This document shows positions 33,042 to 42,819 of a stretch of DNA of 64,000 nt, piece after piece; the stretch's first letter is position 1, and each line of letters starts with the position of its first letter. The notes under the pieces were generated by a model that saw only the letters and a program-made list of their open reading frames with translations, had not been told where the DNA came from and made no database searches. The position numbers and the translations under genes were made by a program. The stretch lies in NCBI GenBank assembly GCA_015680685.1, contig MNCI01002813.1, positions 124,001-188,000 on the forward strand. Reading direction: 5' to 3'. This stretch comes from Gnetum montanum. Its lineage: Eukaryota; Streptophyta; Gnetopsida; Gnetales; Gnetaceae.

Positions 33042-35831
33042 ATGGTCCCAAAACGTGGACAATAGGAAGGTCCTACTCAAGGTGGAAGCAAATGATCTTA
33101 GAGAGGTGGAAGATAAGATCCTACTAGACAACATGTAGAACAATAGGAACAATCATTCAGTATTCATCAAGAAGATCCTCCTACCATATGGTTTGGGTAG
33201 GCTGAAGGAGGAGCTACTGCAGTGCCTAAATAGGGACAACATCTCACGTTGCCCCAAGATTGTGTTCAGGCCATCCATAAAAAGTCCACATTCACTGTGG
33301 TGATTTTGGAATTGAACTTTAAATCTTTTTCAGAGTTCACTCCTTAGGTCATTAGGGATCACCTCAAAGGATCCCCGTTATGGCCTATCCTCTCTGAAAG
33401 CGGTGCCTGGTACCTAGGAGAGACGTACCAATTTTGGTGCAATAGAGAGTAAGGCACCATTGTCAATATTTTTGGTGTGATAATTGATTTCTCTACATAG
33501 GAAATTTCAAAAGTGTTAAACCTTTCGAATATAGGGTCCAAATTTGCTCAATTATCCATCCATTTAGACCCCAATGTGCGATGAGATTGGTTGGAGAAGG
33601 CTTATGGTAGAGATAAAAAATTTGGTGAGTTGACGATGCAAGAGAGGATTTAATTAAAAATTGAAACATATCACCTCTTCCCCATGAAGGGCTTGAAAAG
33701 AATATCAATGTATGTGGCTAGAGTATGTCCAGTGCTGATGGGAAAGGTTACTGCTAACCTTCCCTATCTATATTTAGCAGAGATCCTAAGGTGGTTCGAG
33801 GAATGAAATATAGGGAAAATGGCACTGCCTTTCCCTTGTCTTATCAGAAATATTTGGCAACATGTTGGTATTTGGCGATACACCAATGATTTCCTTCATA
33901 AAGCCCAAACTCCTTCATAGGAGTAATTGCTAAAGGCACCAGCTCCAAGGAAAAGCACTAGAAAAGAGCTGGGACCAGAACAAGAAGAAGAATAGATGGT
34001 TGGATCAACTATAACTCAACTTGTAGGACCCAGCCAACATCCAAGCATGGGTCCCAACCAACAGTAGGAAGGAGGGCCTGGCATAGGCCAGGATCAACTA
34101 CCACTACTGCAAGACTACAGACCATCGATGAGCCATCTTAGGGCCATCGCTGAGATGGTCAGTTGGGGAAGTCGTGCTAACACAAACCTCTTCTACATCA
34201 TTGATGACATCATTCAGCCCATGGTCTCTTTGGATCACACAAGGGGTGAAATGTCTATTTACACAGGAGGAGGGTAAACTAGATGGTCACAACAGATCTT
34301 AGAAAATGTGGCATCTTTCCAAGTGCAGTTAGAAACTAGTGAAGGGGCCACTGTGGTGGTCATGCAACACCAGAATGTCATGGGAGCTGCAGAAGTGGTT
34401 ATAGACCACATTAAAGAATATTTCAATATACCTTTTGTGCCACTAACAGATCTCACAGGGGCATGGGATGCTCAAACGTTGGGTGGAACCTTAATGACTC
34501 ATGTGGAACATGAGGATGTGCTTGATTGATTGCTCCAAACAAGGCAAATAATGACATCCCTATTTGAAATCCCTCAAGATGTTATAAAAATTCATTTATA
34601 CCTCATTTCCATGAAGGGAAAGTTTGTCTTAATAGAAATGGGGGTTGAGCATGCTGAAGCTAAAGTGTAGAAATTGCAAGAATAGCTCGTGGCCCTACAA
34701 GAATCACAGTGGAACCCTCTGTAATTTGTTCCCATAGACCAGCTAGATAATTTTAGAACTAAGAAACTAACCAAGCTAATAGCAAAGAATAAAATGGGGG
34801 TTGATGAAAAAGAGAAGGTTTTTTGGGATGCCTCTGTAGCATAGGTGCAAACTCATGTGCATATCAAGGCACTCAAGGCCTTACAAGAAGAAAATAAGTA
34901 GCTCGTTGCAAACAACCTTCAGTTGACCATTGTGGAAAAGTAGAAGAACATTCTCAAGGAACATTTTCATCAATTACAAGAACAATTCATCTAGGTCAAC
35001 AGAGATGTAAGTTGTTTAGCCAGAGACAATTGAACCCTCTCGATGGAGGAGGTACACGTCATTCCTCAAAGGTTAGCTATTGAGATAAACATGTGGCAAA
35101 ATGAGGCTAAATGACATGAGAAGCTAAAAGAGCACTTCTGAGATTAGGTGGGGATGTAAAAATAGATCCTTGAGAAGGATATCCATATGGCCAATTCCTA
35201 GATCAATGCTATCAATGATCAACACACTGATTGATGAGCCATATTGGACACATATGCCTTCGTCCACCAAGTGGAAGTTAAGAGCTAGGAACTGCATATT
35301 TAGGATTTGACAAAATACATGGAGTTGGAAAATTTTTGTTATGCCAACCTTTCCATGTTAATAGCAGGGTGTCCAAGGATAGAGCTTGAGTAGCAGGTAG
35401 CAACCACCTACGTGAAATACGAAGCAGAATTTTCAGAATGTAAGAAGTTGTTGGAGAAATTAGAAGTTGCAAATTCTGAACTTGAGGTGGTAAAGGCAAG
35501 CTACCAAGGCCAAAAGGGTGTTGCAGTAGATTTGGCTCAATGGTTAGCAGATTTTCAAGAGTAAAAGGTTAAAGCCAGAGCCTATGAGGAGGAATGACAG
35601 GTGTTCGTGGCTTGGTATGTCAAGGCCAATCAAATGTTTCCGCAACTACTCCATCCATGGGAAGTGCCAACTTCATCAAACATTGGAACATTAGCATGGA
35701 TGGCACAAGATCCTTAGACTAAAGAGGAGAAGCTCCAAGCCATACTTCAATGGCATTAAGCCTCAAAAATTGGAGCACAAGATAAAGGGAAAACACCAAT
35801 GGAGGAGCCACCGCTACCAGGAACTACATGA
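33042..35831 (+). pseudogene. NA ORF2, 929-codon frame of unknown function in place of pol
   Basis: One frame runs from the ATG at 33042 to a TGA at 35829-35831 without any frameshift, although about 42 in-frame stops (mostly TAG, then TGA) have arisen. The first third is globular: GAWYLGETYQFWCN, VNIFGVIIDFST, ISKVLNLSNIGSKFAQLS and ISMYVARVCPVLMGKV. A Pro/Gln-rich linker (33920-34090) follows. The remainder is long, charged and coiled-coil-like (KKLLEKLEVANSELEVVKAS near 35435-35490). I recognise no retroviral enzyme. The globular part loosely recalls plant transposon-associated domains, but I cannot name one. Confidence 0.75.
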
Positions 35832-35995
35832 GTTCCAAACTTTTTGTAGTTGTAGCACATTCTATGTGTTGTGTCTTTGTTTTTTTTAAATTTCACACTA
35901 CAAAATAATCCCATTTTCTCATCTAATCATCCCATACCTATCCACTATGTAATCACTATAACTCAAGGACACGTTTTCATTCAGTCATGGGGGTA
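35832..35995 (+). other. 3' UTR and weak polypurine tract of NA
   Basis: Short noncoding tail. CAGTCATGGGGGTA directly precedes the 3' LTR. The same bases, reversed, adjoin the LTR of element B at 57495-57508, so this is the shared priming tract. Confidence 0.7.
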
Positions 35996-36836
35996 TGATG
36001 AGTCATCATTTGGGGGCGACTGCAATATCATGTACACGATATCACATGCCTAGTCATGATATCGCATACGTGATATCACGGCCTATCTCCTAATCTATAA
36101 ATAAGAGGTAGACAGATGAGTTTAGGCATCTATTTTTTAGTCCCTTAGCCAAAATCTTGTAGTTTTTCCTTCTTAGAGTTATAATTATTTTCCAATGTAT
36201 GCCCACAGTGTGGTTATTGTAATTGTACAACATTCGTATTCGAGTGTGATGTACTTGAACATGCACATGACCAGAAATAAATATCGAGATTACTTCATCA
36301 TTTCAGCATTCACTTAGTTTAATTAATTAATTAATTAATTCTTCTTGTTATTTACTACTTTCCTAGTTAAACTCTCTCACCCTTAAACTCATGTTAAAAT
36401 TCAGTATAAGTATGACTTGATTACAAGCATTTAAGTATGACTACTTGGTAACCCAGTAGCATACCTAGGATCTACGCTTGGTAATCCCAGTGGTAGTAGT
36501 GCACAAAGTCCAAGATGTGTATGGATAATCAAGGAATGGATGCTCATCGCACTTAGGCTAGATTATATTCTCTCACCCTCTCTCTCCTAGATTAGTTAAT
36601 ATTACTTTCCATTACCTTCAGGAGTAGCATTAGATCAGAAACCACATCATACACCTCACTCTAGACTAAACCATACGTGACAAAGTTAATACTAGTCTAG
36701 GTGGGAAGATAATGAACTATGACCTAAGGCTAACTATCTAGATGCCACAACTAGTCCATCTACGGAGTTCGACCAGATCACGCATGTAATGCTTGTATTC
36801 GTATGGTTGAGTGTAGGGGTACCTTGCCAATCATCA
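35996..36836 (+). repeat. 3' LTR of NA
   Basis: 841 bp, TGATGAGTCATCATTTGGGG to GCCAATCATCA. TATAAATA at 36096-36103. It carries two GATATC-palindrome units upstream of the TATA box (36025-36085). Confidence 0.95.
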
Positions 36837-36841
36837 CCTAC
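36837..36841. repeat. target-site duplication of NA, right copy (CCTAC)
   Basis: Matches 28302-28306; integrase of element C resumes directly after it. Confidence 0.95.
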
Positions 36842-37196
36842 AAAAGGTTAAACTTGGTGATACCTGTTAACAACACAACAACCTAATATATGTGCCACTA
36901 AGTTACAAACTAACCAAATAAATTGGCCATTCTAATGATAGGAGCTTGAAATTAGAATGATACCAAGAGAGGTAGAAGGAAAAGCATCACCATGACTTGA
37001 ACAAGTGAAAGATCAAGGAAGGTGACTTGGTTCTCAAGGCTATTCATGAGCATGAAGAAAAGTTCTCAAGTAGCTAGAAAGAACCTTTCCTAGTCATCAA
37101 AGCCTATGATAGCAAAGCCTTAGATTGGTAAATATGGATGGGAATGAGTTGACCAACCTAGTCAACCATTCCTATTTCAAGTGCTATTACATCTAA
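36842..37196 (+). pseudogene. integrase remainder of element C
   Basis: Continues the zinc-finger region from 28306 (KRLNLVIPV-like), then skips nearly the whole catalytic core relative to E1. It resumes with the C-terminal part: EGDLVLKAIHEHEEKFSS near 37020-37070, EPFLVIKAYDSKA, then NHSYFKCYYI and TAA at 37194-37196, the exact homologue of the E1 pol end. So C carries a core deletion of roughly 0.7-0.8 kb besides the NA insertion. Confidence 0.8.
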
Positions 37197-38713
37197 CATG
37201 ATTATCTTTACATGTGTGAATCAAATAGCTAACATTGATATTTTTTACAACTAATAGCAAGAGAGCCTTAATAATCTCTCTCTATTTGTCATAATGAATG
37301 AATTACAAGTCTTTTAAATCTAATGCACATCATATAGATATTTTAATAATGTCCTAGTAGTAATCTATAGTGACCCAATTTGCTAGTTGTCCCATGTAGT
37401 CCTATGCAATGTATTGTAACAACATGTTTTCTTTATCTTATTTTCTTATCGTCTTAGAGTTGTGCTTGTAGGATGAAGCTTGGAAGTCATTGCAAAGGTG
37501 CAACTCATCAAAACATCTAAAAAACTACAAGAAAATTTCATACTATAGTCTTGTAACCTTTACCATAAAAATTAAGGTAGTATTTCATTGTAAAATATGT
37601 GGTTTGCTGCTCATAAGGTGTAATCTCATATAATTTAGCTTATTAGGGCTGAAAAAGCCTCATAAGTTACTTTTTCCTCACTTCCCAAGTGGAAAAAGCT
37701 ATATTAGATATGTATCTCGGCTTGGTAGGGCTGAAAATACCTTGGGGGTTTCCAAATTTGGATTTTTCATGGTACTTTTGTTGGCCATGGCAATTAATAT
37801 GTTGGAACAAATGGCAGAAGTGTATTAATTTATGGGCTTTTAAATGTCACATCAAAACCAACATATCTTTGCTAGGAGAAGTCAAGACCAACATATTTTT
37901 GCTGGGACACATCATGGCTAGTGTACTTCTCATGGAACTCAATGTATCTTTGCCAAGGCCAATGTATCTTTGGTGAAGTCTACATATATATTCAAATCTA
38001 GCATATATTTTTGGATCCTAGCATACTTTTGATGACCTTTATGCATCAAACTTACCAAAACTAGGAAAATAATTTTGATGGATTTTCACACCTATAATTT
38101 GTAGTAATTTATCAATAATCATGTTAGAGAGTTACAATAACATGTCATCACCAATAATCTTATTTTAAAAAATTCAACCACATTACAAGGAAATATATAT
38201 TTAGCTTAGCATAGAGACTCTTAGAGCATTTCAAAGCCCCAAAGAGCCCAACACCAAGTAACCATTTTCTACACCCATCAAGCAGATCCATACCTATGAA
38301 CTAGTGAATATTTTTGAGAGTGGAACTCTAAAGCACCTGATTCATGGAGCTGACTACAAGACACACTATACCAATTTTACCAAGACTACAACCATCTCTC
38401 ACATAGCTCTTTATTCATTTAAAACACAAAACTTGTGCTTCTTTGAACTCTCTTGTATTTGCAATTATTGTTATTTTTAATAAATTTGTAGTTCATTTGC
38501 TTCATGCAAGTTTATTTTTTTATTTCTCTTAGTTGGATCTACATTTTACATTTAATTTTTAAAAGCCATTTCATGATTTTTATGTCCTTGGATGATTGAA
38601 GAGACCATCTAGGATGATTTAGATCCTCTTCTTGGAGGTCCTTGGAATTTGAAGTTAAACTCTTCCACATGAAATTTTCAATTTTTCTAGCACCAAATTT
38701 TTCAAGCACTACA
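37197..38713 (+). repeat. 3' UTR of C plus a single LTR that also serves element D
   Basis: This stretch begins right after the pol stop of C and ends CACTACA, five bases before a primer-binding site that starts D. Only 1.5 kb is available, room for a 3' UTR and one LTR but not two of E1 size. I could not fix the LTR start. Degenerate words like CCAACATATCTTTGC recur at 37855-37960, probably 3' UTR repeats. A shared LTR between tandem copies is the simplest reading. Confidence 0.55.
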
Positions 38714-38718
38714 ATTGC

Positions 38719-38737
38719 TAGTGCTAGAAGGAGAGCC
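38719..38737 (+). other. primer-binding site of element D
   Basis: TAGTGCTAGAAGGAGAGCC, the E1 site with three changes, five bases after the LTR end ACTACA. It marks the 5' end of the D interior. Confidence 0.75.
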
Positions 38738-39400
38738 TCCACCCAAATTCTTTGCCTAATTTAATTTTTCCTTGGTAAAGTCAATTTTCACAAATCTGAA
38801 ATTTTAAAATCCATATTTGGACCTACCCAGAAAACCAACACTACCATCCATCCTCCTACAACTAATACCCAATGTTTTAATTGCTACCAGTTGTGGTTTT
38901 TACAAAAATTTCATAGTAGTTGCTGGACTTTCAAAAACTAGCATATTTTTTGTAATGCAACCTGAAAATATTTTTTAAAAAATCTTAGCCTTTGCTCTTT
39001 CTACAGGCTAGCCTATATTTTCCACCATCCATTTCCTATTGTGAAATTTTCCATCAAGTCTCTTGGCAAAAGCAACACACCTTTTCCCATAACCCCAATG
39101 TATTTTCACCAAAATACCTAATGTAGTTTTGGTGAACCAATCATATTTCCCACTACCAAATAAAGCCAACATATCTTTTCAAGATACCCAATGTATATTT
39201 TGAAAAAATAACATATTTATTTGTTCTACAAAAAATTCCACAAGGAAAAAGCATCCAAGTGTAGTTTTGGCAAGATAAGTCAAGCTTACCTTTCCCATAT
39301 CACCAACGCATCTCTTACAAATTCCTCAATACCTTTTTCCATGTAGCCTCGATCTACACAACCATCACCTACGATCTTCACCATAGCTCATCCCTTCTCC
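38738..39400 (+). other. 5' leader of element D
   Basis: Noncoding. At 39085-39235 degenerate words CCAATGTATTTT, CCAACATATCTTTT and CCAATGTATATTTT recur, resembling those at 37855-37960 and in the array at 48440-49830. Nothing else is recognised. Confidence 0.5.
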
Positions 39401-39406
39401 ATACCA

Positions 39407-41560
39407 GTGAACCCCTCAATGGGATTCCAAGAAACCCAAACATCTCACAATTCATTTTCCCCCTTTATCTCTAAAATACCTGCTCAAACTTCATTTTTAT
39501 TATTCAGTTCTCCTACAATAGTGATTACACAATCTTTGTCTTTACTACCATTCCCCATCGTGAGGTCACAAGCCTCCCAACTTATACCACAATGATATGT
39601 ACAAACTCCAAAACCTTTTCAAGTGCCTCAAGGCTTGGATTAGGCCTTTCAAATGATCCAAGACCTCATAGAAAAGTTATGTAAACTTAAGAACTATACT
39701 ACACAGACGGTAAATATAATAGACTTTTATGAAGGTGATCTGATTAGTCTAGTCATCCCAAAAATAACTCTATCACTAGGCATTCCTATACCATAATTCA
39801 CTAAGTACAATGATAAAGGTGATCCCAATGCACACCTCACTAGCTTCCTCCTGGAGTGCCTATTACTATAGGGTTGACCTCACACAATCATGAGAATCCT
39901 CCCAATGTCTCTTATAGAGAAAGCATTAGATTGGTATTATGCATTACTGAGAGGATCAATTTCCTCACTAGAATACTTGATTTCACAATTTGTGAATCAT
40001 TTCAAGTATAACATAAAATCAAATACCATGCTAGACTGATGGATGAAAATCAAATAGGGGTCCCTTGAACCTATTTATAAGGTCAACCAATGATGGAATG
40101 TTCTACTTAATGAGATTCCTCATAGTTGAAATTTACCTTTTGGTCATCTTCAAGGAGGTAGTTACCGATTTTATCAAGTCTAAATTGTATTAAATAGATC
40201 TAAATTGTATTACATAGACTAAGAACATAGAAGATGTTGTTGAGGCCAACCACAACCCCACCTATGTAGCGTAGAATAACCAACATAAATAAAAGGAAAA
40301 AGAGAAGGGAAGGAAAAACCATGTACCCATGGCCACTATGGCCAAAGATAATAAAAGCACAAAGGAGTTTGAAACAAGCAAACCCAAGGTCCTTACTATA
40401 ACCAACCAACCATCGACATCAAGGGCCTCTACATCAAACAACAAAAGTTCTAACTTTGAGAAGAAATATCAATCAAAGTACACTAAGTTACACTAAGACC
40501 ATATGAACTCCTTGATCAGTCGCTTAAGAGTGGCTGAATCCAATATAAGTAGATGATTGAGAATGCCCATAAGAGACATGATGGATTAAATGAAATTACA
40601 AAGGATCAAAATCTTACAACCAAGGATAATCCACCTATGCCCAAATATTTCAAACTTGACCATTTCTGCTAGTATCATCAGTTGCTAGGTCATAATACCA
40701 AATTTTGCATAGCCTTGAAGAATGACCTACAGAAGATGATAGACAATGGAAAGCTAGTGCTCAATGCCTCTAACCTAGTTAGGCAACAAAAATAGTCTAT
40801 GAAAGTATACAAAAACCTATTTAATGACAACAATAGCATATACACGATAGCAATATTCAATTTTAGTAACAATTCAAGACCTGCATAGGAGTTGTTTATG
40901 ATTTAGGTACCTCATAACAATGAAAGGGGCCCTTAAACTTCATCTAGTTCAAGGAATTCTTTTGTTGTATGGATACCATCATTAATGCCTCCTAAAGAAT
41001 CCTTCCTCATTAGAGTACCCCCTCCTACTACAACCAAAACTAAAATCAAACAACATCTTCCTATGGAGGCCAACACAACGACTTCTTCATAGCCCAACAT
41101 TAATAAATCACTAACTAAAAATGCAAGAATTCTAGGCCAAAGCCAAAAGCCAAAGATAAAAAGAAAGCTAAGGCATGAAACGAACTAGATCCACTAAAGG
41201 TCACTCCTATTTCATCCATTCCCATGAGCTTCAATTCTCAAAATGCTTCAACTAGTCAACCAACGAAGAACAACAAGCCATAAGGGATGGGGAAATAGGC
41301 CAAACCTCAAATCTTGTAACATGAAGATTTCATCCTAGGGTGACTAGAGGAAGTTAAAGTCAACAAGAGTGAGAAATCAACAACCCATAATAAAGACTTA
41401 CTCAATGACATGGAATAGGTGAAATAATCATTAAAACAAAAGAAAAATTCTCTTAGCCTATATAACTTAGTAATGAATTTTGCTACACAACATGAAGCCT
41501 TAGTGAAAATGTTGAAATCCATCCATGCAGTGATGGTACCATCCTCACCTAGGGACAAAA
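39407..41560 (+). pseudogene. gag: gag of element D (Tat/Ogre type)
   Basis: Heavily broken homologue of E1 gag in the same order: IIDFYEGD, FTKYNDKGDPNAHL (39796-39840), MSLIEKALDWYYALL, ISQFVNHFKYNIKS, a basic Lys-rich part, then YHQLLGHNTKFC with CIALKNDLQKMIDNGKL (40670-40755). The pre-protease SLSLYNLVMNFATQHEAL lies at 41451-41505, as in E1. Many TAG/TGA stops are present. Confidence 0.82.
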
Positions 41561-42060
41561 ATAAGTCAACAATGCTAGTGTTTTACAACAACAAATCAAA
41601 ACCAACCCCTAGGATGGTGAGAAAATGAGGGTTCCTCTCTTCATAACTATAATATTTTGGCAATACAAGGTTCATATGATGCATGTTGATGATGGAGTAG
41701 CCACTAATGTTATACCTTACACCATCATTGAGTGGTTAGGCCTAGAAAAACACATGCAAAATATATCTACCTCCTCTCTTAAATTCTTTAATCAATCTGA
41801 GGTTGCAATAAAAGATTCCATCTCCTTGGACTTTGTAGCAGGTGAACAATTCTGCACAATAACCAACTTCTTGTTGGTGGAAGATACACTAGGATTTTCA
41901 ACTCATCCTAGGAAGGCCTTGGCTAGCTCAATTACAAGTTGTTTTCTTATTTTTCCACCAAGAAATTTGCCTACTTTATGAGGGAGTTTAGATAATTATT
42001 CATGGTGATAGTGCAATTTCCTTAGTGGTCAACAACATTGATGTAGAGAAAATCTCTAAA
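41561..42060 (+). pseudogene. aspartic protease of element D
   Basis: Active-site region VHMMHVDDGVATNVIPY (41652-41715), then EWLGLEK and, after a frameshift near 41895, LILGRPWLAQLQ. It shares Asp-Asp-Gly followed by Ala/Val, not Ser, with E1. Coding then fades out and the next sense domain, RT, begins 8.4 kb later. Confidence 0.82.
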
Positions 42061-42819
42061 GTGGAGTTTTAGGAAGAAACTCGTGCTATCAAGAATGAAG
42101 TGAAGAAGCCCAATAGAGCGTATGAGGCCAAAACTAACAATAAAAACAATAGATGCACCATAGGAAGAGCTCGCTTTCAATGTGGTTAACAAGGGAAATA
42201 GGAAACATAAGTGTATAATGGAAACCCTATACCTTTCCTAATTTTCCAAAGATTAGGAAATAGTTGCATGATTGAGCATATCCCCTACTAGCTTCCCTCT
42301 ATGTTAATAATAGTGTGATCTTTATTTGTTATTTTTTATCCTAGTTTGAACTTTTGCTTACATGTATCATGTATCCTTAGTTTATGACTTGTGTTTATTT
42401 GTGACTTGCCTTTTTATGCTCTATCTTTTAAAACATAAAAATACTACAAAAAGTTTACAACTTGAAAATCCAAAAAAATAATTCTAAAACATAAAAATTA
42501 TATAATGCTTTATGGTCCACTATGGCCTAAAATTAGCAACACATGACTTTCGAAGGCCTTATACTAGTAATACATTTTTAACCTTTCTATCCTTTATTTT
42601 TATTATAGACATTATATCTTGGTTTACATGTTGTTTTCCTAATTACTTTACATTCCACATGTTGTAAATATTTTAATCTTATAGCATTATATTTTACCAA
42701 CATATCCTTATTACATAAGTAAAACATAAAATACAATTGAAATACATAAAACTAAAAATCCTACAACATATCGGAAAAACTTAAAAGAATAATTATAACC
42801 AGGATGTCAATAACTAAAA
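42061..42819 (+). other. start of the protease-RT gap of element D
   Basis: Noncoding A/T-rich DNA. Around 42510-42570 two diverged copies of the ATGGCCTTAAACTAG-type repeat seen in E1 at 10581-10740 occur at the matching place. Confidence 0.5.

Larger units (their letters stand above)
28307..36836 (+). mobile_element. complete non-autonomous LTR retrotransposon NA
   Basis: An 8530-bp element with LTRs of 807 and 841 bp, an Athila-like primer-binding site, gag and one other long frame, flanked by CCTAC. No protease, RT, RNase H or integrase is present. LTR ends (TGATGAGT...ACTCATCA), the primer site and gag match A/B, so the enzymes of such elements probably moved it. The LTRs differ by about 7 in 100 by eye, which makes it somewhat younger than E1. 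Confidence 0.92.
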
